A DNA stretch of 64,000 nt, taken from assembly GCA_036924285.1 (NCBI GenBank), contig JAYKYS010000007.1:2294001-2358000 (forward strand), given 5' to 3'. The notes beneath the pieces are model-generated. The model saw only the letters and a list, made by a program, of their open reading frames with translations. It did no database searches and was not told the origin of the DNA. The position numbers and the translations under genes are program-made. Positions 1 to 12,143 of the stretch are shown here, piece after piece; position 1 is the stretch's first letter, and each line of letters starts with the position of its first letter. The stretch is from Asterella californica. Its lineage: Eukaryota > Streptophyta > Marchantiopsida > Marchantiales > Aytoniaceae.

Positions 1-245
1 CCATTCACAGTGAGCGAAACATATGTGTTTCGTTCGCTCTTGTGGACAAAACACGTATGTTTCATCCATAGTAGCAAAATCTTACCCAATCACAGTGGGT
101 GAAATCATCGGTTGGCTACATGCCTTAGGCCGGCTAGGCCCATGTTTCGCTTGCTCTTGTGAGTGAAACATAGTGTTTTGCTCGTAGTTGTGGATGAAAC
201 ACGTATGTTTAACACATTGTGATAAACCCATGTGAGAGCTCCTTT
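1..245. repeat. GAAACA/TGTTTC short-palindrome repeat, left-edge copy
   Basis: This stretch is built from imperfect units such as GTGAGCGAAACATATGTGTT and their inversions, so each unit is itself nearly palindromic. The order of units matches 59835-60120 closely, including the phrase catagtagc followed by aaatctta. It is cut by the window edge. Its position next to decayed gypsy sequence, and the same association near 60 kb, suggest it is part of an old LTR, but that is inference. Confidence 0.7.
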
Positions 246-735
246 CACTGAGGTGACTCATGTTTTCGTTTAATTAAAGAGACTTGTACACATACTTACA
301 AAACTCACTCTTATCTCCATTGCTAGCTTGTCTGATGCTACTTTCTCTATATATCTCTATTTATAGTAACGAATGAACCAAAACTGTACTACTCAAGAAC
401 ACTAACTCGATAGTGTCATAAGATAATGAATCCAAGTCACCATCAAAAAACGATAGAGTTTTCTCTTTTGTCACTTTTTTAATCTAGAAATGATGCAAAC
501 ATATGTGTATAATCTTATTATGCATAAGTGAAAACACGTGCATGCTCTAATCAAGAAGAGTTTCCACCTGGTACATTCACGACTTCTTAGTCGTTCTTTG
601 GAATATAAGCTAGGAGTAGCTTGTCTAGATCGGCCCTAGCTTAGCATATGCCCACCTTAACAAGCTCTAGGGCAACTTCTCTTACAACTACGTACACACT
701 GGAGGAAAAATCCTTCCGTTACAAACTGTCACTGT
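246..735. other. AT-rich flank, no gene seen
   Basis: No coding frame, RNA gene or element terminus was recognised here. Because the 5 bp at 736-740 (ACAAA) recur at 15349-15353, this segment was contiguous with 15354 onward before copy A inserted, so it probably is the 3' flank or LTR of the old gypsy element described at 15354-15941. Confidence 0.4.
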
Positions 736-2328
736 ACAAATGTAGTGACGCAGGATTACTCCTTTTGCTCATTTAGTATACAAGATATCGTTCCCACAGA
801 GGATTTGCACAAGTAACGCTGCTCTAAGTTCTAAGATCTGTTCAAACACACAAACACACGGGTTTTGTCTAGAAATCCCGTCTTCTCACAAACCCACGCG
901 TCTTCCAGACACGCCAAAAGGTGCTCTGGACCCAAACAACCAACTACTAACTAAAATATCACACACCTATTCACAAAGAAGCTCGGGAAGATGATCTTCC
1001 TGCTTCCAGGTTGCTTCTTCCGGTCTTCTCAATACCGTCTTCCCGAAGCGCTTCTCGTCTTCTGGGGGTTCAGCTCATCTTCTCGCACCTCGAGAAGACC
1101 GTCCTGCTTCTCAGAAGTCGACTAGCAACGGCTGACACACATCGCTCTCTCACTTACATTCCAACGGGTTAGATTAATCACAGGGTGTATGCCCCTTGTA
1201 GCCTTCCCAGGCTTCTGCCTACGGAAATGGTCTTCCTGTAGCACTACAACGACATTCACCTTCACGGAAGCTCAATAGAAGTCTCAGAAGCTCACTAGAA
1301 GAAGGTAAGAAGATGGGGAAGAAGGGAGAAGATGGGGAAGAAGAGAAATCCAAACAAGAGAGAACAAGATAAAAGAGGAAATTAAGATTCCGACAGGCTT
1401 CTAGTCTGGATCCTGACTAACAAGCCATCTCTGCTTGTAATAGTTTCGGGAGGAAGACAGCAAACGTGAATACAGTGACATCGTCTTCTACTCGAGGATG
1501 TCGTTTTCTGTTGCGGGAAGAAGGCTTCTTTCTTCTTCTCTTCGCTGCTCCGACTTCTCTGTCTTCTGGGATCCCTTACCCATAAGACCGTCCATACGTA
1601 GATCTTAAGTGCTCTACTGGACGAACCAAGCTACACTTCCACAACTGCTGACAGTCACCACCACTCAAGAAGAACACTTCCCATGCGCAATTGGAGCGAA
1701 TTCAAGGAACCCACCATCCAGAAGACACGGATTAAGCTTCTGCACTCAAATCAACAATCTATTCCCCGAGAAGAAGTCACATTAGCATTGGGAAGCTCAC
1801 TCCTTCTACTTCCTGTGCCTACTCCTCGACACACCAGTCTAGTCAACAGGACTGCACGAGGATACCGTTCCCTGCTCCTAAACTGTCCACTATCTCTATC
1901 TACATCTTCGAACCACTGCTGGTACGAGCATGCAGACCCCTCCTGTGTATTCCAAGACTATTCGTATGTTTCCAAGGACGGGTGTACGCACAACTGTCTG
2001 TCATGTGTTTCTAATGTGTCTAGTCTGCCTGCACCATAAAATCGATATGGGTGTGCAGCAGCTAGCTCAATTCCTACGCTGCAATCCTACTTATGTCGCT
2101 GCCGTGAGAATCAGAGGAGGCGACCACCAGAGAGAGAGGGGCGCTGACAAGAGGCTGCCAACCCACATGCAAGCGGTTCCCCTTTCCTAATTAGCCATCC
2201 ACCTTGTTTCTCCTACGCTACCTATGCTGCCACATGGTGTCCTAACTAATTTTACATGGAAAGACTGCCACACTTAAGATAGCATGTTCGGTCCTACTAA
2301 ACTGGGAGTTTGTCACTTTGGTTACTAT

Positions 2329-4604
2329 CTACTCTGATTGCACGGAGGCAACCTCTACCTGATCTGCTCCTATCGGAGCTCCTAACGCGGCTTCTGATAA
2401 GCTAGAAAGCCCTGCAGTTACCTCGGGTGTCACTGAGGTGGCTTCCTCCTCATCGCTCTTCGCTGGCCCTGCTGTCGCTGCGACTGCATCTTCTTCGGCT
2501 TCGGCTTCTTCTTCGGAAGACGAGAGCATCTAGTGGTGCTCCTTCGGTCTTTTGAGACACGGGTGCGGTACTAGGGACCATGGCGACCTCATAGGGGTCC
2601 GGAGAAGTCGCTTCCTCCACGCGGAATATCTAAGAAGACGGCTCGTCTTCCGGAGCGTCTTCCGATGTCTTCTCGGCTTCCAACGCTGTCACTACCAAGT
2701 GCACAGCGAGGTCGAACTCCTCCTTCTCAATTCCGGATCCAGTCGAGGGTGTTGGAGCTTGGGAAGACGCAGTTGCAGGTGTCGGAAGCGAGGGAAGACC
2801 ATAGAGTGTCTTCACTCTCTCTATTTGCCGATCCAAGTACCTGAACATGCTCTCCCTGCATTCTACCAACCCTGCTCTGGACTCGCTGTCCCATCCTCTA
2901 GCCAAGGTAAGCAACTTCCTACCCGCGGTGAAGTTGAACTTCTTTCGAAGTGCTTCCACCGACTGCGCTAGCATCTCCTGCGCACGAGCTTCCGCTGCTT
3001 CCCGTTGCGTCTTCTCGGCTGCAACTCGTGCTTCTGTGGCTTCTTGCTGCTTCACCCATGTCATCCTCTCCTCTGCGAGGGCGGTGATCTTCTCCCGCAC
3101 TCGGAGAACCTCCTGATCGCGTTGCTGTACACGCGCCTGCAACTCCTGGTTGCTCTTCCGAAGCTGCACCAGCTCCTTGGCAGAAGCGGCTGCTTCCGCC
3201 TTGTATCTTACTGCGAGCTTCTCCGTGGTGCGGAGACTAGCTTCCAACGACTCGGTCTTCTTCTGGTCTTCTTCCTGTCGCAGCAAGGTGCGCAGACCGA
3301 AATCAGGTTGCAAGGGCCTCTCCTGAGCCTTCGCTCTCTGCTCCAGAAACTCCATGGCTGGTTGGATCTCTGAGTGGAAGCAGGCGCTGAACTCTTCCAG
3401 CCTTCTTCCTGCGGAAGACATGTTCATCTCCACCACTCGCTCGGAGGTGTCGACCTTGTCTTCCAGAGGCAAGGATGCCTCTTCCACCACTAAGGCCTTC
3501 ATCTTCTACGCACGAGAAGAAGCCACCCTTCTCATCTTCCGGGGTGGAAGATCCCTCCTCATGGCAGAAGTGGTCCTCTTTCCTGCGCTTCCCCGCATCG
3601 CAATAGGAGTATCTCTCCTTTCCTTGTCTTCTGGAGTCTTCGGAAGACTCCCTGGTGTTGCAGAAGCGGTCTTCTGCTCCGATCGGGTACTCAGCGGCTC
3701 TTCCTCCGAGTCAGTCTCCGATCCCGAATGAATGAGGGAGGTGGCCTTCCTGGGTACACTCCTAGGGCCCATCTTCCTCAGCGGCGTGGCGTCTTCCGAC
3801 CCACTAGACTCGTCTTCTCTCACCAGAAGCGTCTTCTGGTGAGAGCCGGACCTCAGCTGCGGCATCAGAGTGGGAGGGGGAGTTGCGGCTGCTGCTCGGT
3901 CGTCGTCTTCCGAGGTCTCCTCCTTCTCTTCCTGTTGCCCTGTTGGTCCATACTTCGCCAACTGATCTCCCTTAAGATCCCCCATGGCACGTACAAGTAA
4001 CAGAGGAAAGGGGTCAAGTGTCCTCCTGCCGGGGTACCCAAGTATACTAGCTCCGCTGTACATACATGTGGAAGAACAAGCCCCAGTTGACGGGCACTCC
4101 TTCGTCGCACACTGCTTCCAGGAACTCCACGTCCTGATCTCCAAGGTACCTCGTCTTCTGCGCTTTCCCCTTGGGAAAGAGATGCAGAAACAGCTTCGCC
4201 AGAAGTCGCTTCCTCGGCTCCCGGTAAGACTCTATCTTCCAACCGTTCCTCCCCTGCCTGTCCTCCAGGAAGAGGCAAGTTGTGCTCCCAGGCACATGCC
4301 ACTCACTCACGATCCTGGGCAAGATCTTCTTCTCGAGCCAATACCCTCGGCTCTCGGATTCTGGCCTGTGAAAGACCCTGCGCCACCAATCTTCGGTCCA
4401 GGAAGATGGTCTTCCTCGAGCTACTCCTGCCTTCGCAGGTACATGGTTGCGGGGTGGTAACGCTGCCCACACCTCCTCCAGAAGTCCCTGGTCGGCGAGG
4501 TTCCAATCCCACAGGAAGAAGTCGAGACCCAACTCCTTGAGAAAAGGAGTGGCCTCGGCCAATTCTGCTGCTGGTAACACCAAGCCTCGCGGATGCATCG
4601 ACAT
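2329..4604 (-). pseudogene. LTR-resident coiled-coil protein frame, copy A (broken)
   Basis: The frame reads from ATG at 4602-4604 down to a stop at 2329. The first ~190 residues are a globular region with the landmarks WDWNLADQGLLEEVW, SWTEDWWRRVF, GRNGWK, TRYLGDQDVEFLE and LCYLYV. A Ser/Glu/Asp-rich basic-acidic linker follows, then a long heptad-like coiled coil (about 2850-3400) and an acidic tail. The same landmarks in the same order occur in the frame at 16733-18757, which shows homology. Lesions seen: a frameshift near 4047-4060 with a return near 3990, TAG at 3506-3508 where copy B has CAG, and a stop at 2630. No signal peptide, membrane segment or zinc knuckle is visible. Function is unknown; it is not Gag, Pol or an obvious Env. 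Confidence 0.6.
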
Positions 4605-5502
4605 ACTTGAAAACTCTGTTGCACTAAGTCACACGTGTTTACTGCGAGCTGGAGGCTCAGTCCTTCCCAAGTGCCCACAGTCTAGCTTCTACTTCTCAGA
4701 AGACGAAACTAGTCTTCACAGACAGCTACTCCGTCTTCCGGGATTCTAACAGTACTTCCTAGATAGCTCTCGTCTTCCGAGCTATATCTAAACAATCCTA
4801 ACTAAGCAAGGCCTCGCATGGATTACCAAGAAGACAACCCACCGTGCATTACATCCTACTTCTTATTAGAAGATACAAGATTCGCGAAGAGTGCATAACA
4901 GGTTCAGAAGATGGTTGCGGGCTCCTGCGATGACAGTGGCCTCTGGGAAGACACCCCGGACAGTTTCCGATTCAATGTCTTTCTCGGAAGACCTCCCGAA
5001 GTCAGGCTTCCCTTCACTGGTCTCACCTGTCTTCTTCTTCCTATGCGCAATCTATCCTCACAACAGACTCAAAATATTTGCACTCTGTTCTTCTGACTTC
5101 TCACCTCTCATACACACTCAGAAGAAGCTTGCTGCTCGGTGGGAAGATATGACACTCGACCATTCTCTCCAGATTCTGCCAACAAGACTTCTCACGACTC
5201 TTTTCCTAAGTTTGGGAAGAAGAAGAAATGGCCGCTATGGGTCGGACAGAAGAGACCCGAAATAGACCCTCACGTCTTCTCGTGCATTTTGCCAGCCTTC
5301 CAATCTTCTAGTCTCTCCAGGAAGATGTGGATTGGAGAAGCTTGGAAGACCGGGAGACAAAGGCCTAGTTCCCGACTTCCAACTTCTCGAAATAACAAAA
5401 CAACTCACCAAGCCACTCAAGATTCGTACGAAGCCTCTCTTAACACAAAAGCAACACAAATCCACTCTTGATACGAATTGTGTACAGTCGACTTCCGAAG
5501 AC

Positions 5503-6414
5503 TGTAAACCCTCCGCGGTCCTATCGATCAACTACCCTCCGATCTCTCAACCTCCACGATCGTCATCCACGAATCTGCAACATGTCGGGCCTGTCTCTCA
5601 CTCAGGGGTCACCTCTGATGGCTTTGATGGAAGCACACCATGAACTTGAAGGGAAAATGCTCAGTTCACTCATTCATACACCCACAAACTTATCAACTAA
5701 AATCTCCTTAAACACATCAACTAAAATCCTCCATTCTAACGACGTCTCTCAAGTTCTCACATGCTAAAAATATCCCACACTCTCTATATTACTCAAGTTG
5801 TCATTACGACAATGTGAAAACAAGGATGAGGAGCTCTTCTCTACTCCTCTATTTATACATTCTAGGTTTTTACTTTGGTACCTCCGGTAACTCAGCCGTA
5901 ACTACTTTTACCGGGTTTTACTAAGATATTACTTAAGGTAAAAGCATTGATCACATGGGCTTTTTACCTTTTCACATGGGCTTATTCCTTCAAAGTCAAC
6001 AACTTCTAGAAGGATTCTAGAATATTCTCAAGGAATCTCGAATTTCCACCCCCCCTCTACACTAGGACCCACTAAAAAGGAAACATGTGGAATCTCTTCT
6101 TGTTTTTAATGCCCACAAAGTCCACAACTTTAATCCAACCACTAATATCAAGTCAAAAAGGAGATAAGGGATACTTTCCACCTCCTTTCTACCTTTTAGA
6201 CAAGATGACAAGATAGTAGTGCTCACTCTTTAGCAAATATCTGAATTCTGCCAAAAGTACAGCTAAGTTTAACCATAACTAACTTTTAGCTAGTCATGAC
6301 TAACTTGATACCTCCTAAAAGTACTTTGGCAGCAAATAAACATTCTCAACACTTAGTTAGAACTAAACACCTTACTAATAGACAAACTTCCTATGTGTAA
6401 CATAGGTCGTTACA
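5503..6414 (-). repeat. LTR of gypsy element 1 (3' LTR)
   Basis: It begins TGTAAACCCTCCGCGG and ends GTCGTTACA and repeats at 13351-14262. The one difference I noticed is CTACCCTCCG against CTACCCCCCG. Near identity means recent insertion. Confidence 0.95.
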
Positions 6415-6426
6415 TTTTACCCCCGG
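6415..6426 (-). other. Polypurine tract of gypsy element 1
   Basis: On the minus strand CCGGGGGTAAAA lies directly against the LTR start TGTAACGACC, the expected place for the plus-strand primer. Confidence 0.7.
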
Positions 6427-6427
6427 A

Positions 6428-7334
6428 CTAAATTTTCGCTCCGTCCTCGGAGTGAAGAGAGAACTTTCGTCGATGAAACAACTTCAACTTGTCATGGTTG
6501 ACCCGATCGAATCTCCTTCCTCTCAACTCCTGAAGGTCATATGTGAAGTTGCTCCACACATTATCTACAACAAAAGGACCAAAATATCTCGGAAGAAACT
6601 TATTCCTAGCCCTCTTGAATCTGATAGCATCATACAACATAACCCAATCTCCGACTTGAAAAGGTTTTACCTCCCTCTTGCCCAACCGTTTTGTCGTAAC
6701 TCTTCTTTTGATACGCCTGAGCTCGTTCCATCCGGATCATTGCTACCGCTCGGGTCTCTTCCAACTCCATGAGTTGCTCCCTTCTTGATCTGACCACGTC
6801 TTCTCCTCTCGACCTCTTCAACTTTCGTTGAATAGTTTGAAAAGTATCCAATTCGAATTGGATCGGCAACTTGGACTCCACTCCATAAACCAGTCGAAAT
6901 GGGAAGTATCCAGTAGAAGTCTTTGTAGTCGTTCGGTACTCCCATAAGATGGCATGTAGCCTCTTATCCCAAGTATGTTTCGCAGTTTCAACACCAGCAT
7001 CTTTGGCGAGCATCATACAAAGTGTAAGATTGGTCTTCTCCGCAAGACCATTAGCATTTGGTTTGTATGAGGTCGTTACTCGTGGCTTGATAGAAAAGTG
7101 TTGTAGCATAGCAGTAGTCATGCTCCCTACAAACTCTCCTCCTCTATCTGAGACCAACTCTAACGGACATCCAAATCTCGTGATGATCCTCTCCCATAGG
7201 AATCTACCGACTTCTGTTTCATTGGTCTCCCTCAAAGGTCTAGCCTCTACCCACTTGGTACAATAGTCAGTGGCGACTACAATGTATCTATTGCCTCGAG
7301 GTGTCTTATTAAGAGGACCTACAAAGTCAATACC
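6428..7334 (-). pseudogene. Integrase core and C-terminal part, gypsy element 1 (broken)
   Basis: Integrase joins the cDNA copy to host DNA. Downstream of the TGA at 7335-7337 the same frame continues with the core: the first catalytic Asp in VVATDYCTKW, the second in SDRGGEF, and the Glu in NGLAEKTN. A frameshift near 6680-6695 moves reading into a second frame (start 6685, stop 6428) that carries the C-terminal signature VGDWVMLYDAIRFKR and LPRYFGPFVV. The catalytic triad is therefore present but the protein cannot be made whole from this copy. The end lies only about 14 bp from the LTR. Confidence 0.85.
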
Positions 7335-8756
7335 TCATTTCTCAAACGACCCTAATACTGGAATTGATCTTAACGGAGGTGTTCTAGTAGACTTTAGAGC
7401 AAATGCTTGACATACGTCACAAGTTTTGCAATAGTCTAAACACTCTTTGAAAATCCCTCTCCAGTGATAACCCGCATCCAAAATCTTGAAGGCTGTTATC
7501 TTACCAGCAAAGTGACCTCCGCAAACAGTTCCGTCGTGAAACTCGTGCATTAGCTTGAATGCCTCCTTCTGACCAACTGCTCTCCTTAGTAACCCATCTG
7601 CTCCTTGATGAAACAGAATTCCCTCCACCATGGTGTGAGGTTTGCATCTCTTGATCAACGCGTTACGTTCTCGGGTATGCATACCTTCTGGAAAAGAACC
7701 ATCTACAAGGAAACTCCAGATTTCCTTGTACTCGTCCGGTATCTCCTCGATGCTTGTGATGGTCATCAGATGCTCGTCTGGAAATGAATCATCAAACGGT
7801 TCTTCTCCCTCATCATCATAAGCCCTTGACAAAAGATCAGCATTCGCATGCTTCTTCCCTGGTCTATCTTCGATCACATAATCGTATTCTGTTAGAAGGA
7901 TCTTCCAACGAGCAATACGACCTTCGGCATTAGACTTATTAAAGATATACTTTAAAGCCTTGTGATCTGTGACTATGGAAAATTTTCCTCCTAGCAAGTA
8001 GTGTCGAAATTTCTTCAATCCAAAGATCACCGCTAATCCTTCTCGTTCAGTCACGGAGTAATTCTTCTCCGCTGGAACCATCTGCCTACTAGCATAAGCT
8101 ATAGGATGATCATGCCCATCTCCATCTAGCTGACTTAATGTACATCCGATTGCTACATTGGAGGCATCCGTATACAGAATAAATGCTTTACTCCACTCAG
8201 GTTTAGCAAGTATAGGAGCTGTGACTAATGCCTTTTTTAGCTCCTCAAATGCTTCCTTTGCCTTCTGATCATGCACTATCAAGTCAAAATCAACTCCCTT
8301 CTTCATGTACATAGTCAAAGCTATTGCTTTGTTTGAGAAGGAAAAGACAAACCTACGATAATATCCAACCATGCCAAGAAACTGCCTCAACTTTGTCAAG
8401 TTGATCGGAAATGGAAGATCCACAATCTTCTTCACCTTCTCAAGATCTACCGCAATCCCATTCTTGGAAATGATGTGCCCTAACAGCAGACCTTCTTCGC
8501 AGCCAAAGATGCACTTCTCTGGATTTAGAGAAGCGTTGGCTTGCTCCAACCGCTGCAAAACTTTGATCACATGATCAAAGTGGTCCTCCTTTCGTCCGTA
8601 CACACAGAAATCGTCAATGAAATCCCGAACAAACTTCCCTATGAATGGTTCAAACACCTTGTTCATGAACCTTTGAAACGTGGCCGGAGCATTACACAAT
8701 CCGAATGGCATCACCCGAAATGCAAATGTTCCCCAAGGAGTAGTGAAAGTAGTCAA
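7335..8756 (-). pseudogene. Reverse transcriptase (C-terminal), RNase H and integrase zinc domain, gypsy element 1
   Basis: This frame holds the RT second half with MPFGLCNAPATFQRF and the active-site FIDDF, then RNase H with FILYTDASNVAIG and the connection motif KKHANADLLSRAYD, then the integrase HHCC zinc domain (EFHDGTVCGGHF then CKTCDVCQ). It ends at TGA 7335-7337, where the family has Trp in the motif EKWxIDFVGP, so this is a TGG-to-TGA nonsense change. It has no natural start: it is the continuation of the frame at 8774-9352 after a one-base loss near 8795. Confidence 0.9.
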
Positions 8757-8773
8757 CTGTTGGTACTCCTGTG

Positions 8774-9352
8774 CTATCTTGATCTGGTTAACCCACTATA
8801 ACCATCACCAAAGCTATACCACTCATGACCAGCAACTTCCTCCAAAATCTCATCTATAAATGGTAGAGGATAATAATCCTTCTTGGTAACTGCATTCAAC
8901 TTCTTATAGTCTATGCACACTCGCAGCTTACCATTCTTCTTCTTGACAATCACAATGGGTGAAACCCATTCTGAGTTCTCCACCTCATAGATGAAACTCG
9001 CCTCCTTCAACTTGTCTATCTCCTCCTTGACCATCATTGCCGTTGTGGGATTGACCCTTCTCTGCTTCTGTCGAACTGGTCTTGCGTGCTCCTCCAATTC
9101 GATTCGATGAGTCTCGAGAGTCACCTCCTTCAAATCTTTGTAGCTGAAAGCAAACACATGGATATATTTTCGAAATATATCTAGGAATCTACTTTTCTCT
9201 TCTTGAGTGACATTGATACCAAACTTCAGGGTAAAGAGTTTTCTCACAATCTCTGCCTCACTCAACTCTTCTTTGTCAGGATCTTTCTCCACTGCTGGTC
9301 GAGGGCAACAAGTCAATAGCACTAAGCTGATGTAATGATTCATCTCGACCAA
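8774..9352 (-). pseudogene. Reverse transcriptase N-terminal part, gypsy element 1
   Basis: The frame carries the linker and RT palm/fingers signatures SEWVSPIVIVKKKNGKLRVC, IDYKKLNAVTKKDYYPLP and the catalytic Asp region GHEWYSFGDGYSG. Reading fails straight after GYSG: the sequence gives GGGTTAACCAG where TATAACCAG would be expected, a one-base deletion that ends the frame at 8774. Its 5' end overlaps the end of the protease frame by about 75 bp in a different phase (+1 relative). I see no convincing slippery heptamer there, so I read the phase change as damage rather than programmed frameshifting, without certainty. Confidence 0.85.
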
Positions 9353-10532
9353 ATTCTTCGTCCTCAGACGAGGAGTCTTGATCGTAAGAATCTCCGGTAT
9401 CTACTTCTGAGACACTCTGATCATCCTCCGTATCAGATTCCCAGTAGTCACTAGTGGGTCTATCAGAGTCAGAAGTCACAACTCCAACACCCGAGAGAGG
9501 AACTATCACTCTATGATCTCTAGGCCCAATCCGTAAATATCCCTTGTGCCACCTATCCGTGGTACGCACAGCTCTCAACCAAGGCCTACCTAGGAGCAAA
9601 TCATAACTAGAGTCCTTTAACACTTGAAAGGACATCAATGTTTGAACTCCCATCACAGACACGACCACCTTCTCTAACACACCAAGAGGTCTTACCCGTT
9701 GCTTGTTAGCCATCCCCACGACAATGCTAGCCGGGCGAGTTGGTTCCATCCCCAACTTCTTCATCAACCTCTCCGATATGGCGTTTACAGCCGACCCTCC
9801 ATCCACCAATACGTCAGAGACGTAGTGACCATTCAACCGGACTTCAATCTTTGAAGCCCTAGTGCATACCTCTGAAGCATGCACATCCACCACACCAACT
9901 CCCACAGACTTTGATGTCTTGCTCTTGGATTTCTTCTTCTTGCTTCTCTTAGAACTCAGTCCTCCTCTGAGTTCCCTTCGTAAGCTGGGATTAAGTGCGA
10001 TCAGTTGTCCAACAGTGAAGTTGGCTTTCTGAGCACCCACATCTTCAACCACATCATATCCCGCTTGGGAAGATGAAATGGTGAAATCCGCCATCCCTAG
10101 CTTCCTTCTTGGCTCCCTTGGTGTACTCGAAACATTACTCGAACGAGTACTTCTACTTGCTGACTCCTCCATGAAAACCGGTTCATCAGAAAATCGAGTT
10201 CTTTTCCTTTCTTGAGCTAAAAGCTCCACCGGTGCATGAGAAGAGTTTGAACTCTCTCCTTTCTCGTAGATGGGATCTCGCACGACATCGATAGTAGCCA
10301 CCCCCTTGTCTCGTCCTTGTGATGGATTTCCTCCACCCACATTCATTCTGACAGCTTCAGCACCTCTTGCTCCGTTGTTAGGACAATTTCGCTGGAAATG
10401 AGAACCTCCACACGTCCAACAAGTGATTCCTCCAAAGTTACCTTGGTTGCCTCCAAAGTTACCTTGATTTCCTCGGTTGGGATTGTTGTCGTAACCTCTT
10501 TGACCTCCTCCTCCACCTTTGTTCCTCCATTC
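9276..10532 (-). pseudogene. Nucleocapsid zinc knuckle and aspartic protease, gypsy element 1
   Basis: After the TGA at 10533-10535 the gag frame continues with a Gly/Asn/Arg-rich stretch and one CCHC knuckle (CWTCGGSHFQRNC, near 10375-10420). The first ATG after that is at 10346. About 190 residues further comes the retropepsin-like motif VLVDGGSAVNAI, with Asp-Gly-Gly in place of the usual Asp-Thr/Ser-Gly, as in many plant gypsy proteases, and the flap/C-terminal motif YDLLLGRPWL. The segment ends with an acidic Ser/Asp/Glu tail at 9276. Protease would cut Gag and Pol in particles. Confidence 0.8.
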
Positions 10533-11315
10533 TCATAACTGCACCACGTTTATCTTGAGATCTGCAAGAGTATCGGTGATGCTCTTCAGCTCGGCATGAA
10601 AATCAGAGGTGGCAGTAGACATCGTTGTTGGGACAAACGGTCTTGGTCCCACCGTTGGAGTAGGACCTGACGTTGAAGCAATCACCAATTGTGATGGTGC
10701 AGGTGCGATCGTTGTGACTACACCAGGAGTCGGAGTTGACACCAGAGCAGCATGATGAGGTTGGATGATATCTCCTTCATCCAAACTCTCTTTCATATTT
10801 GTCGCTATCTTGATAGCCTCCGCTTTGGTTGCTGGCTTCTCGTACCTCACTTGGATTCGAATTGAAGGCCTCAACCCTCCCACCAAGTTCCTGGTCAACA
10901 CTGCTCCAATCCCCGCCATCGTTAGCTCCACATTGTCTCCACTCTTCCGTAGGACCGTCCGAAACCGTTGCTCCAACTTATCCACCCTTTCGGCATATTG
11001 CCGAACTTTCTCGTCGTCCCGTTGCTTCAAATGAGTAAGCTCCACCATGAGCTTCTCATAATTCTCTTCTGGAAGAAATTCTTCGATGAGCGCATTACTC
11101 AACGTCTCCCATGTGTCCTCAACTGCACCAGGTGTCTTGCTCTTCACTCGGTCGTCATACCACGTAAGAGCAAAATCTTCTAAAAACTCTGGCAGTAACA
11201 ACACCCATTCTTCCTTCCTTCTCACGTTGTTTCCGATGCAACCCCTTTTGAAGTCTCGTACAAATGGTTCTACATCTTCATTGTCCTTCCCATGAAACAC
11301 TGGTAACTTCCCCAT
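10533..11315 (-). CDS. Gag capsid-domain fragment, gypsy element 1
   Basis: This 260-residue frame begins at ATG 11313-11315 (MGKLPVFHGKDNEDVEPFV) and matches the retrotransposon gag (capsid) domain: FHGKDNEDVEPFVRDF, WVLLLPEFLEDFALTWYDD, TWETLSNALIEEF and LKQRDDEKVRQYAERVD. It stops at TGA 10533-10535, but the same frame continues into the zinc knuckle and protease, so the stop splits one ancestral Gag-PR frame. The context TGA-GAA is not a known strong readthrough context. Gag would package the element RNA. Confidence 0.85.
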   Translation of the reverse strand: MGKLPVFHGKDNEDVEPFVRDFKRGCIGNNVRRKEEWVLLLPEFLEDFALTWYDDRVKSKTPGAVEDTWETLSNALIEEFLPEENYEKLMVELTHLKQRDDEKVRQYAERVDKLEQRFRTVLRKSGDNVELTMAGIGAVLTRNLVGGLRPSIRIQVRYEKPATKAEAIKIATNMKESLDEGDIIQPHHAALVSTPTPGVVTTIAPAPSQLVIASTSGPTPTVGPRPFVPTTMSTATSDFHAELKSITDTLADLKINVVQL

Positions 11316-11528
11316 CTTGTAACTATTCTTTCTACCCTTCTAATTTTTGTGCAATAACTACTCGCTAAAAGAGTACGAACATCACCAAGTCCATTGGCGA
11401 ATAATCTACCATAGGTAAAATGAAAAGAAATGGTTGTAACAACACCTCTTGTGCCATCTCTTCTCCCAAGGTAATCATGAGCCTGAGTCGCATCACCGCC
11501 TTCTCCACCATCCGAATGACGATCTCCA

Positions 11529-12005
11529 TCACAACTCAGCCGAGTCCTCTTTTGAAGTCGACAACTTCTCCGTCTCAGCTCTTTGAGTCTCGTCCAACTT
11601 CTCGACTACTGACGTAAGTAGGGCGGCCACATCGACGCACTTGTGTCCTCTTGATAGATCACCCACTCCACAACTTGGACAAGGATCTTCGCCTAGAAGA
11701 TGAATTGGCGCTGGTGACGATGGACCCACTCGAAGACTTAAATCAGTAAACTTCCGCTTCCCTTTAGCTCTCTCGGTTCTGATTCTAGTTGGACAATTCA
11801 CTACTTTGTGTCCCAACCTTCTACAGAAATAACACCACAAGTCGGTTTCTACTCTTCTCCTCGAAGATTCTACTTGAGGTTTAGTACTAGGGTTTTCAAA
11901 CTCGACGATAATCTCTCTCGAACTTTCTCCGACACTTACTATGACATCTAAACCTTGAGGAAGGTTTCTAAGTCTAACTTTCCAATCTTTTAAATTTCCA
12001 CTCAT
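11529..12005 (-). CDS. Small zinc-knuckle protein upstream of gag, element 1
   Basis: A 158-residue frame from ATG at 12003-12005 (MSGNLKDWKVRLRNLPQG) lies between the leader and gag, in the same sense. It holds a CCHC knuckle, CYFCRRLGHKVVNC, about residues 55-70, and a second Cys-rich stretch CPSCGVGDLSRGHKC near residue 113. Zinc knuckles bind RNA, and normally sit after the capsid domain rather than before it. It does not fuse in frame to gag in this copy. Function is unknown; it could be a separate early protein or a displaced N-terminal part of Gag. Confidence 0.55.
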   Translation of the reverse strand: MSGNLKDWKVRLRNLPQGLDVIVSVGESSREIIVEFENPSTKPQVESSRRRVETDLWCYFCRRLGHKVVNCPTRIRTERAKGKRKFTDLSLRVGPSSPAPIHLLGEDPCPSCGVGDLSRGHKCVDVAALLTSVVEKLDETQRAETEKLSTSKEDSAEL

Positions 12006-12143
12006 GTTGCACCTTCTCGACCATTAAGTGGACAAAATATCATAGAGGAAAATAATTCTACATCACTTTCTTAACTCTTCCGAGCTTTATATTGGAAATC
12101 GTGTATTATACATGCTATACACGAAATAAAATCTAATCTAAAA

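Noticed and set aside
5468..5767. Frame starting MSGLSLTQGSP, repeated at 13430-13615
   Set aside because: It lies in both LTRs of element 1 only because they are identical, runs antisense to the element, and has no motif.
9276..9352. Programmed frameshift between protease and RT in element 1
   Set aside because: No clear slippery site was seen, and the element has several other random frameshifts.
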